NCBI GenBank assembly: GCA_012270795.1
Contig: JAAXHO010000169.1
Coordinates: 1 to 51,232 of the forward strand
Origin: Candidatus Poribacteria bacterium
GTDB lineage: Bacteria > Poribacteria > WGA-4E > WGA-3G
DNA: 51,232 bases
Reading direction: 5' to 3'
Of this stretch, positions 1 through 7,612 are shown one piece after another. Below the pieces are notes generated by a model that made no database searches, was not told the DNA's origin, and worked only from the letters and a program-made list of their open reading frames with translations. Position 1 is the first letter of the stretch; every line of letters begins with the position of its first letter. Made by a program: the position numbers and the translations under genes.

Positions 1-57
1 AGTAATTAGCACAAGTCGTTATTATACAATTATATGATTTCTAATACAAGCAGATTC

Positions 58-144
58 TTACATACGTTCAAAGAACTTAACCTCGCGAACTTTAGCACCT
101 TTCAATGGTGTGCGAACTTCATAGGCATAGTCGTTTTCATTAGT
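58..144 (-). repeat. Duplicated 3' tail of the adjacent lipoprotein gene, behind its stop codon
   Basis: Directly after the stop codon of the lipoprotein gene the same frame stays open for 28 codons, ending at a TAA at 58-60. The encoded peptide contains VRTPLKGAKVREVKFFERM, which closely parallels the lipoprotein's own C-terminus IRIPLTGASIREVKFYGKQ. It therefore looks like a diverged copy of the last beta strands of the same domain, cut off by the in-frame TAA. It may be a duplication relic or the end of an older, longer protein. No start codon or RBS of its own was seen. Confidence 0.6.
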
Positions 145-789
145 TTATTGTTTTCCATAGAATTTAACCTCCCGAATTGAAGCACCAGTGAGCGGTATGC
201 GAATTCGTGCGTCTTTGTCTTTTAGTCTTTGCTGCGGTTGTTTTTGATGCTTCACTTTTTCTGGTAGTATCTCTCTTACAGCGTTTTGCTTATCCTCGAT
301 TCCATCTGCTGCCAACTGTAGGTAGAGAATTTCACGATTGATTTGTATTCTCATGGGTTGCTTATTCTCTAATGTTGTATGAAGTTTATCGTGAACCACG
401 TCAAATGATGTGTCAAAATTTGGTGGGTCTTCCATAGTTGTCATGAGTGCTAAATTGGGGACACGAGATTCAGGATATATCTCTATGTATGAGACATAAG
501 TCGGAGATTTCAGCTTAATAACTGCAAATGTACGACGGCTACCTTCAACATGCGTTATATATTTTCGTGTACCACCACTAACAGGATTTCCATCATAGAA
601 TGTTTGATAACCTTTTTCAAGGTGACCATGAATAGCGAAAGCACTTGCAGTTTCTAAGTTACCATCAACAAATTCAGGATTAGTCTCACAAGTAAGTTGT
701 GAAGGAACAATTTCAAAGGTGGGTTGGTTCAGAACAGCACATCCAATTATACCGATAAGTAAGAGAGAAAAAAGGGTTAAAATTCTCAT
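145..789 (-). CDS. Lipoprotein with discoidin-like (F5/8 type C) fold, hypothetical
   Basis: A 214-residue protein with a type II signal peptide: a short basic start, a hydrophobic run and the lipobox IIGC, giving a lipidated Cys at residue 17. The mature part starts with a pattern common in F5/8-type-C domains: a VDGNLET segment, a central IKLKSPTYVSYIEIYPES strand pair and a terminal IREVKFYG strand. Such domains usually bind carbohydrate or surface ligands, but none can be named here. A GGAG element lies 7 nt before the ATG. The gene is monocistronic as far as can be seen. A diverged duplicate of its last 20 codons lies beyond the stop in the same frame. Domain assignment is by pattern only. 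Confidence 0.7.
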   Translation of the reverse strand: MRILTLFSLLLIGIIGCAVLNQPTFEIVPSQLTCETNPEFVDGNLETASAFAIHGHLEKGYQTFYDGNPVSGGTRKYITHVEGSRRTFAVIKLKSPTYVSYIEIYPESRVPNLALMTTMEDPPNFDTSFDVVHDKLHTTLENKQPMRIQINREILYLQLAADGIEDKQNAVREILPEKVKHQKQPQQRLKDKDARIRIPLTGASIREVKFYGKQ

Positions 790-855
790 GTGTTTTCTCC
801 GTTTATTGCAAAAAGTATTTGCATTTAGGTTAAAATATAAATCTTGAATTTTAGT

Positions 856-1911
856 TCATGGAAATAGTGTAGATGGAATATCAACATTATATCTTTTGGC
901 CGCTTTCAATAACTTTTCCCATGTAGGTTCTTCTATTGGAATACCATCTTTTAATCGTTTTTCACGAGTTCGTTGTTCAAAGTCACCAGGTAGATAGATT
1001 TCGTCAACGCCCGGTAACCTTGCTGAGGACTTAACCCATTCCACAAGATATTCAATTTCCTGTTCATAATCTTTCAAATCGATAAAGTCCTTAATATTAA
1101 TGGCAAACATCACGATTCCACTTGCTCCTCGGGTAGGTTTCTCGCGACTACAACCTGCCCAAGAGAGTCCACCTGCAATTGCATCTATCATAACACCGAG
1201 CCCGAAACCTTTGTGTCCAAATTGGAACCCACCGAGAGGTATCACCGCTGTATCTTGTGGTCTTTCACGAAACACATTCGGGTCTGTAATTGCATTCCCT
1301 GAAGCATCTATCATCCAGCCTTCAGGAATCGGTTCACCACGTGCAGCTTGTACAAGAAACTTTCCACCAGCTACCACGCTAAGCGTCATATCTAATAACA
1401 AAGGTTCACCATTTGCCCGAGGCACTGAAATTGCGATTGGATTCGGTGGAAGTCTTCTGGAGGTTCCCCCGTGAGGATGCATGAACCTACCACCCCCATT
1501 CAATAAGACAATGCCGATCATTCCTGCGCGTGCTGCAATTGGTGGATATTCTCCCATCCGACCCGCATGCCCACACCTATGCAGTCCCACTACACCAATG
1601 GTGCATGTTTCCGCTTTTTTGACCGCTAGCTCCATGCCTCTACGTGCTGCCACCATACCAAGCGCGCCGTTCACATTAATTACGGTAGCTGCCCCACTCT
1701 TTTTTACAATCTCCATTTTATCCGATGCTGGTCCATTTGCCATTCCACCGATGTAGTTGGTAGCGTTTATAACACCGTGTGAATCGTGTCCTGCTAAATT
1801 TGAGTCAACCACATGGTCACTGACAACGCGCGCATCTTCTTCAGTTCCTCCTGCTCCTTTATATATGTTGTAAACAAACTTTCTCAATACAGTGTGGGAC
1901 ACTATCGGCAT
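856..1911 (-). CDS. Malate/L-lactate dehydrogenase family oxidoreductase (LDH2 fold)
   Basis: A 351-residue NAD(P)H-dependent oxidoreductase of the LDH2/MDG1 family, which includes ureidoglycolate, 2,3-diketogulonate and delta1-piperideine/pyrroline-2-carboxylate reductases. The diagnostic N-terminal catalytic motif GHDSHGV (His45) is present, as are the GHAGRMGEY segment and the glycine-rich GFGLGVMIDAIAGGLSW stretch. Length is normal for the family. An AGGAG box sits 5 nt before the ATG. The substrate cannot be read from sequence. Members of this family also reduce delta1-pyrroline-2-carboxylate, but nothing links this gene directly to the operon at 37-39 kb. A PhyH dioxygenase gene lies just upstream on the same strand, about 80 bp away. 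Confidence 0.9.
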   Translation of the reverse strand: MPIVSHTVLRKFVYNIYKGAGGTEEDARVVSDHVVDSNLAGHDSHGVINATNYIGGMANGPASDKMEIVKKSGAATVINVNGALGMVAARRGMELAVKKAETCTIGVVGLHRCGHAGRMGEYPPIAARAGMIGIVLLNGGGRFMHPHGGTSRRLPPNPIAISVPRANGEPLLLDMTLSVVAGGKFLVQAARGEPIPEGWMIDASGNAITDPNVFRERPQDTAVIPLGGFQFGHKGFGLGVMIDAIAGGLSWAGCSREKPTRGASGIVMFAINIKDFIDLKDYEQEIEYLVEWVKSSARLPGVDEIYLPGDFEQRTREKRLKDGIPIEEPTWEKLLKAAKRYNVDIPSTLFP

Positions 1912-1991
1912 ATTATCTCCTGAATATAACTAATGTTGTTAGTGAGTTTAAGTATAGCATAATCTCACAGAATACGCAACGGAACAAGCTA

Positions 1992-2804
1992 TTAATCAAT
2001 TTTATGAAAGCCCGTTTCAGTTCTAAACCAGTTCTGTCCTTGGTCTGGATCCCGGAAGGGGATGTTCCTTCCTAATAACTGTCGTAGAATATCACTTTCA
2101 TTGGATAAAGTATCATCGTTCAACTGTCTTGGCATATCCTCTTGTGGATAAATTACTGAACGATTGTACATTCCAAGCAAACCGACTCGCGATCTATCAG
2201 TAGAATTTGGTAAACATTGATGCCAGATAGCACCGTTTGTAAATAGAATTGACCCCTTTGGTGCGGTTGCAACACACATCTCAAGTCCTTCTGCTTCCCC
2301 CAATTTTGGTCTACGTAGTGTACTATGGGAACCAGCAATACAGGCAGTTGCTCCATTGTCTGCGGTGAAATCATCTAACATCCACACAGTTTGCCCCGTT
2401 AGAAATCCCGTTGGATATGGTTCCTGCATTGACCAATAAGGATAGTCTACATGCCATCCACCTGCTGGTGCCCCTGGTCCGACAATGTTTGCAGTGAATG
2501 TAGATGCAATTACATCCTCCCCAAGCGTCCGTTTCCATACTGCTACCACAGTTGGATGTTGAATGAGTTTTCGGAAAATCGGTGATTTCCCAACTATTGC
2601 CCAAACTCGCCGGATTTTACCATTTCCATAAGTATGGTCACGACCGTTTGCAATGTCTTCATCAACTAATTCCAAAATTACTTCACGTGTTTCATCTGCT
2701 TCTTGAGCGGAAATTACATTCTCAATAATATGGAAACCGATCTCGCGTAGATCGCGTTCAACGGAATCAAGTTGTTCTGAATTCAATGCAGATTTAATTT
2801 GCAT
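1992..2804 (-). CDS. Phytanoyl-CoA dioxygenase (PhyH) family protein
   Basis: A 270-residue Fe(II)/2-oxoglutarate-dependent dioxygenase. The iron ligands are visible as the HVD pair (His118, Asp120) in GGWHVDYPYW and a distal His195 in IWHQCLPN. Arg205, in the following DRSR, is the likely 2-oxoglutarate carboxylate ligand. The double-stranded beta-helix segments ACIAGSH and GSILFTNGAIWH lie at the expected spacing. The family hydroxylates many small molecules, and the substrate here is unknown. A clear AGGAG lies 6 nt before the ATG. It is probably in the same transcription unit as, or near, the downstream LDH2 gene. Confidence 0.92.
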   Translation of the reverse strand: MQIKSALNSEQLDSVERDLREIGFHIIENVISAQEADETREVILELVDEDIANGRDHTYGNGKIRRVWAIVGKSPIFRKLIQHPTVVAVWKRTLGEDVIASTFTANIVGPGAPAGGWHVDYPYWSMQEPYPTGFLTGQTVWMLDDFTADNGATACIAGSHSTLRRPKLGEAEGLEMCVATAPKGSILFTNGAIWHQCLPNSTDRSRVGLLGMYNRSVIYPQEDMPRQLNDDTLSNESDILRQLLGRNIPFRDPDQGQNWFRTETGFHKID

Positions 2805-2884
2805 GTATTGCTCCTATTGAGTGTATGATGGTAATTTACATTTTTTCCCTTATAATATCAAGAAGATTCTCTTACAATGAAGTA

Positions 2885-3510
2885 GCATATCCATCAAGAT
2901 CAAAGGTATTCAATTGTCCAGTTTTTTCAAATATACTATACCATTTCTAATTCAGAGGCATTCAATTGTCAAAATGTGCTTTTGTAGGAGAGAGTCTTTC
3001 AACCTCAATTTTGCTTCTTCTGAAGGCAGGGAATTTCTCGGGTTTTGAATTCTGTCCTGATCATGCAAATTTTTAGTTGTTTTTTTTGTGATTTTTGCAT
3101 TTTTTTCAAAAGTGTTTTCGATTTTGTCGTAGTATGGGTTTATGGAGGTTTTATGAATTTGCAAAATTTTGAAAAAAACAACTAAATTCGTTTTTTTGTC
3201 ATTTTTTTGTGTTTTGTTTTCTGTTTTGAGAACAATAGAAATCATGTATAATCTATTGGGTTTCTATTGTTGAAATGTCTTCCAACAAAGAGACATCGTG
3301 ACAATTGAATTCCTTTGGTTATGTGTATCTTTTCCGTGTATTCCGGGGAATGCCATTGGGCGAATGCGCTTGGTAGAATACGCGTAGGGTATTCTACATG
3401 ATTCGCCATGATTCATACCGTTGATTTGGTGAAATCCGCGAATTCCGAGATTCTGAACCCAAAACCGCAGAACCCGACAATTGAATTCCATCAAGATAAA
3501 AATAATTTGA
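2885..3510. repeat. Gene-free composite repeat region with ATTCAATTGTC termini
   Basis: This 0.6 kb stretch holds no convincing gene. It is bounded by inverted copies of ATTCAATTGTC (2908-2919 and 2957-2970 on one side; 3299-3313 and 3476-3489 on the other). Outside these lies a direct repeat CCATCAAGAT (about 2891 and 3488). Between them is a low-complexity T-rich segment (about 3065-3240). At 3340-3435 lies a palindromic stretch whose reverse strand reads AAATCAACGGTATGAAT and ends in GCATTCCCCGG, the same words seen in the repeats at 6.4 kb and 33.25 kb. It looks like nested insertions of short non-coding elements. Frames open across it are repeat translations, not genes. Confidence 0.65.
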
Positions 3511-3654
3511 CTTATGCTATTTTAGCATGTAAAATATACATCAAATTCTAATTGTCTTTAGGAAATAAGCGAGATTTTTTATGTAAATGAGTCTCAATAT
3601 CATAGAACAACTCATTGATGTTTAAAACCCTATAATTCAAAAGAGGAGATGTAA

Positions 3655-4665
3655 ATGTTTTATAACCGAACCGTTTTGTCCAATTACTTATTGCTTGTTT
3701 TGCTATTCCTAACTACCATCACTACGGTGAATGCGGAAACGATCACACTCTATTCTGGTAGAAGTAAGAGTCTTATTGAACCGATTATACAGCAGTTTGA
3801 AAAAGAAACAGGAATTGAAGTCAAAGTAAGCTATGCTAATACCACTCAGTTAGCAGCTAAACTCCGGACCGAGGGTGAAAAGAGTCCTGCATCTCTTTTT
3901 TGGGCGCAGGATGCAGGAGCTCTTGGTTCTGTCAGTAAAAACAAATTGTTCACAAAACTACCGGAATCTATCCTCAACAAAGTTCCAAAAACATTCCGAC
4001 AATCCGATGGGTACTGGGTCGCCACGAGTGGCAGAGCGCGAGTCTTAGCCTATTCCCCTGAACGCATTACTGAAGACGCACTACCTGAAAGTATATTTGA
4101 ATTAACAGAACCGAAGTGGAAAGGAAAGGTTGGTTGGGCACCACTTAACGCCTCCTTCCAAGCGTTTGTAACTGCTTTACGTGCACAAGTTGGAGAGGAA
4201 CGCGCAGAAAAATGGCTACGTGATATGAAAGAAAACGGTGCAAAAGCATATCCTAAGAATACACCGATTATTGAGGCACTCGCTGCAGGAGAGATTGACC
4301 TCGGTTTGCCAAACCATTACTATCTGTTCCGTTTTAAGAAAAGTGATTCAAAATATCCCGTAGACCAGGTCTTCTTCAAAGCAAACGACCCCGGAAACCT
4401 TGTTAACATTGCGGGGATAGGATTGTTGAATAGCAGTGAAAACAAAGAAACTGCACTTAAGTTCATTGAATTTCTCCTCTCATCTAAAGCACAGCAATAC
4501 TTCGTCAGTGAGGTATTTGAGTATCCTGTGACTGAAGGTGTAATCCCTAATCCGAAATTATTGCCTTTAGAAGAATTGCTAAAATTAGTTCCAAAATTCA
4601 ATCTAAATGAGATGGACGATCTTGAAGGAACAATCAAACTTCTTCGTCGCGTTGATATTTTGTAG
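3655..4665 (+). CDS. fbpA: Iron(III) ABC transporter substrate-binding protein (FbpA/FutA type)
   Basis: A 336-residue periplasmic iron-binding protein with a signal peptide (cleavage after about residue 27, VNA|ETITLYSGR). The family signature ITLYSGRSKSLIEPII opens the mature protein. The twin tyrosines that bind ferric iron are seen in NHYYLFR (Tyr222-Tyr223), and WKGKVGWAPLNASFQAF and NPGN-like NDPGNLVNIAGIGLL are typical. The RBS GAGGAG precedes the ATG by 6 nt. The two-domain permease follows about 190 bp downstream, so the pair forms an iron importer. No ATP-binding subunit is present in the window. Confidence 0.93.
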   Translation: MFYNRTVLSNYLLLVLLFLTTITTVNAETITLYSGRSKSLIEPIIQQFEKETGIEVKVSYANTTQLAAKLRTEGEKSPASLFWAQDAGALGSVSKNKLFTKLPESILNKVPKTFRQSDGYWVATSGRARVLAYSPERITEDALPESIFELTEPKWKGKVGWAPLNASFQAFVTALRAQVGEERAEKWLRDMKENGAKAYPKNTPIIEALAAGEIDLGLPNHYYLFRFKKSDSKYPVDQVFFKANDPGNLVNIAGIGLLNSSENKETALKFIEFLLSSKAQQYFVSEVFEYPVTEGVIPNPKLLPLEELLKLVPKFNLNEMDDLEGTIKLLRRVDIL

Positions 4666-4681
4666 ACAAGTGTTCAAAGGG

Positions 4682-4777
4682 ATTGCAGCCTTATTGAGGT
4701 GAATCATCAGCCGTGCTATCTTCTGTAGCATAATCTGGCAGATTGTGCATTGCAGCCTTATTGAGGTGAATCATCAA
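4682..4777 (+). repeat. Pair of 28-bp direct repeats between iron binding protein and permease genes
   Basis: The segment ATTGCAGCCTTATTGAGG plus TGAATCATCA occurs twice, at about 4682-4709 and 4750-4777, 68 bp apart. The second copy carries GAGGTG followed by AATCATCA, immediately upstream of the permease reading frame. Recombination between the copies, or slippage duplication, may explain the disturbed 5' end of the permease gene. Confidence 0.75.
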
Positions 4778-4853
4778 CACACAACGAACCTTAATCAGCG
4801 TTGGGCAGAGATGGTACATCTACATCCCAGTAATCTTTACTGCAATCTGTGGG

Positions 4854-6323
4854 TTGATACCGTTAGTATATCTGGTTACTAAAGCATTTGATGTAGAAGG
4901 AACAATTCTCGTTGAGAATTTGTTTCGCATGAGAAATGTAAAACTATTTCTTAATACACTTTTGCTGACGGTGGGCGTACTCATACTGGATATCCTATTA
5001 GCAACCCCTGCTGCTTGGTTGACTACACATGCACACCTCCGAGGAAAACGTGTTTTCAGTGTTCTTTGTACATTACCGTTGGCAATCCCTGGCTATGTGA
5101 TGGCTTATGCCCTCCTTGCACTCGGTGGGAATCATGGCATAATTGCATCACTTTTTGGTAAGAGCATGCCGCGTCTTAACGGTTATTGGGGATCCTTAAT
5201 CGCACTCTCCTTTTACACAAGTCCCTATCTTTTTCTAAACTTGCGAACAGCACTGATGGGGCTTGATCCGAATCTTGAAGAATCAGCAAGAAGTCTTGGA
5301 TACCGTCAGTGGCGTGTTATAATTCATGTTATTCTACCCCAACTACGTCCTGCATTTTATGCATCAGGATTACTCATCAGTTTGCATGTACTGGGTGACT
5401 TCGGTGTGGTCTCTTTGATGCGATATGAGACCTTTAGTTATGCACTCTTCCTTGAATATAACGCAGCATTTGACTATAATTATGCTGCGTGGCTCGGATT
5501 AATTCTACTTGGATTTACCGGTTGTCTGCTCTTTCTTGAAACGAGATTATTGGGTAAAGTTCTCCTGCATAGAGCGGGACACGGTACGACACGTCATAGA
5601 ACGCCTTTGCCCTTGAGAAAATGGAAAACGGTAGGTTACCTTTATCTATGTATTTTGTTTTTTGTAACTGTAGGAATACCAGCATTAACTGTGTCCTTGT
5701 GGGTATTCAAAGGGTTTGAAGTCTCAGCACTTAATGATCTGTTCGAATCACTGATAGGTTCTATCGGTGTAGCGGTACCATCTGCAGTGTGCTGTGCAGT
5801 CTTAGCAATTCCTTTTGCTTATGTTAGTGTGCGTTATTCTTCACGTTTGTCTGATATATTAGCTCGGATTCCTTATGTAGTCTATGCAATTCCCCCGCTT
5901 GCATTTGCCCTATCAATTATCTTTTTTGTTGGAAGTTATAACACCATTATTGTTCTAATCGTAGCGTGTATCCTACATTTCCTTGCCGAAGCAATAGGTC
6001 CTGTGCGTAGTTCTCTATATCAAGCCTCACCACATTTGGAAGAAGCAGCACGTTCATTGGGTTGTTCACCTGTGCAAGCATTCTTTAGATCTATTGTGCC
6101 ACTGCTCACCCCCAGTGTGTTGACCGCTATGACACTTGTTTTTCTTGCGACGATGAAAGAATTACCACTGACAGTTCTCCTTCGACCCGTCGAATATGAA
6201 ACCTTAGCTGTGAATGTCTGGGATTACACGGGTGAAGCGATGTTTGCTCAAGCAGCACCGTATGCTCTTCTAATCCTACTGTCTTCTGCAGTATTCATCG
6301 GTTCCCTTACCCGTACAGAGTAG
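4854..6323 (+). CDS. fbpB: Iron(III) ABC transporter permease, two fused transmembrane domains (FbpB type)
   Basis: An integral membrane protein with about 12 hydrophobic segments and two copies of the ABC-permease EAA loop: EESARSLGYRQWRVI (first half) and EEAARSLGCSPVQAFF (second half). This is the tandem-duplicated architecture of ferric-iron permeases, which partner the preceding binding protein. The start is uncertain. The first usable codon, TTG at 4854, falls inside the first membrane helix. The same frame stays open upstream to about 4770 (encoding GQRWYIYIPVIFTAICG) but has no ATG, GTG or TTG. A GTG at 4766 with a GAGG-like RBS is in another frame and would join this one if one base were removed, for example from the GGG at 4803-4805. 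No ATPase gene follows. Confidence 0.88.
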   Translation: MIPLVYLVTKAFDVEGTILVENLFRMRNVKLFLNTLLLTVGVLILDILLATPAAWLTTHAHLRGKRVFSVLCTLPLAIPGYVMAYALLALGGNHGIIASLFGKSMPRLNGYWGSLIALSFYTSPYLFLNLRTALMGLDPNLEESARSLGYRQWRVIIHVILPQLRPAFYASGLLISLHVLGDFGVVSLMRYETFSYALFLEYNAAFDYNYAAWLGLILLGFTGCLLFLETRLLGKVLLHRAGHGTTRHRTPLPLRKWKTVGYLYLCILFFVTVGIPALTVSLWVFKGFEVSALNDLFESLIGSIGVAVPSAVCCAVLAIPFAYVSVRYSSRLSDILARIPYVVYAIPPLAFALSIIFFVGSYNTIIVLIVACILHFLAEAIGPVRSSLYQASPHLEEAARSLGCSPVQAFFRSIVPLLTPSVLTAMTLVFLATMKELPLTVLLRPVEYETLAVNVWDYTGEAMFAQAAPYALLILLSSAVFIGSLTRTE

Positions 6324-6397
6324 GAATTGACACAATTTTTCAAGGTTATGTAGTTTTAAGGATTATCCGTTGATGAGTGTTACTGGATGTTTATATC

Positions 6398-6507
6398 GTA
6401 GGTCCAAATCAACGGTATGAATGCCTTATGGCATTCCCCGGGTAGAGCGAAGCGAAACCCGACAGGAACGAAACGTGTCGGGTTTCGCTTCGCTCTACCC
6501 GACCTAC
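6398..6507. repeat. Palindromic repeat, GGTAGAGC family
   Basis: Perfect 25-bp arms at 6440-6464 and 6476-6500 (GGGTAGAGCGAAGCG... and its complement) are preceded by AATCAACGGTATGAATGCC and a small GCATTCCCCGG hairpin. An outer GTAGGTC/GACCTAC pair surrounds them. A related copy at 33.2-33.5 kb is interrupted by another element. It lies behind the permease gene and could act as its terminator. The rest of the 6324-6900 gap holds a second palindrome (6591-6672) and AT-rich sequence without a gene. Confidence 0.8.
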
Positions 6508-6590
6508 AGATGGTTATTGAAATGTGAAAAAATATAGCAGAAAAACCTAAAACTATGGTAAATTATACAATTAATTCTACATTCTGAGTT

Positions 6591-6672
6591 GTAGGAGCGA
6601 CCTCCTGGTCGCGACCGGGAAGTCGTTCCTACAGAAGAGCCCGCACGGTCGCGACCAGGAGGTCGCTCCTAC
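6591..6672. repeat. Palindromic repeat, GTAGGAGCGACCTCC family (double unit)
   Basis: Perfect 27-bp arms lie at 6591-6617 and 6646-6672, reading GTAGGAGCGACCTCCTGG followed by TCGCGACCG and its complement. A third half-unit ending in GTCGTTCCTAC sits between them, so two hairpin units are fused. A single unit of the same family is found at 21292-21335. GC content is far above the surrounding AT-rich sequence, typical of a dispersed REP-like element. Confidence 0.82.
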
Positions 6673-6900
6673 AGAAGAGGTGTATAATTATTTCAATAAT
6701 TCACCATAAATAAACCTGACAATTTTCCAACAATTCTTACGTATTTTTGTCTAATTCTGATATAATACGGAATAGAAATTTGGTTTTTTTGACAGAAATA
6801 TAGTTGTATTGATTTATACGCAAATCTGTTTCTGAACACTATATGAGTGACAAAAATCCCATCTACTGGTTATAATTGAAGAAAAAATGGAATATATATT

Positions 6901-7551
6901 TTGTTAGACTTTATTACGTTTCCGTCGGTGATCTCGCTTGGTGAGAATGCCCTTAGAATCCTCCTCTCTTTTACACTGGGTGTATTTATTGTATTAATCT
7001 ATCAATGGACACATGCAAAAGGGCCACAGAAATCTTTTACGGATACACTCATTATCTTGTGTATGTTGATATCAGTGGTGATGGTTATCATCGGTGATAG
7101 TATAGCTCGCGCCTTCAGTCTTGTCGGGGCTCTTTCTATAATTCGTTTTCGCACTGCAATTCAAGACCCACGTGACATCGGATTTGTTTTTTATGCGTTA
7201 GCTGCAGGAATGGCAGTAGGTGCTGGAAGTCCAACCGTTGCCATCCTTGCAACATTCCTAATCGGTATCATAATACTTTGCATTTATCATTGGCATCAAC
7301 ATTTTGCAAAAGACAATGAATTTCTACTTGAGTTTTGTCTGCCGCCCAATGAAATATCGGAACAGGTGTATCGCCCCATTTTTAACAAATATGTTATACA
7401 AGAACGCTTAACTGACAAACGTATCAAAAAATCCCAATTAGTGGAACTGAACTTTCGGATAAAATTGGCGAAACCCGAAGCTTGGATTGCTTTTTTTAAT
7501 GAGTTGTCAAAAAATGATTACATTTCAGATGTAAAATTAGATAGAGAGTGA
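6901..7551 (+). CDS. DUF4956 family membrane protein
   Basis: A 216-residue protein with four hydrophobic segments in the first 140 residues and a soluble C-terminal tail of about 75 residues. The family hallmark FSLVGALSIIRFRTAIQDPRD follows the second helix, and the glycine-rich AAGMAVGAGSPTVA follows it. DUF4956 proteins often neighbour VTC-type polyphosphate polymerase and CotH genes. Here CotH follows directly, while no VTC gene is present. The start is taken as TTG at 6901, since no ATG exists in frame before the conserved region. The RBS is weak, so the start is uncertain. Molecular function is unknown. Confidence 0.85.
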   Translation: MLDFITFPSVISLGENALRILLSFTLGVFIVLIYQWTHAKGPQKSFTDTLIILCMLISVVMVIIGDSIARAFSLVGALSIIRFRTAIQDPRDIGFVFYALAAGMAVGAGSPTVAILATFLIGIIILCIYHWHQHFAKDNEFLLEFCLPPNEISEQVYRPIFNKYVIQERLTDKRIKKSQLVELNFRIKLAKPEAWIAFFNELSKNDYISDVKLDRE

Positions 7552-7612
7552 AAATACGAACAATACTCAAAACTTGTTGTCTAATATTGAGAAAACTTTG
7601 AAGGAGAAAACC

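Noticed and set aside
2952-3494. Two open frames on the minus strand (97 and 76 codons)
   Set aside because: They translate low-complexity and palindromic repeat sequence; no RBS or protein-like composition.
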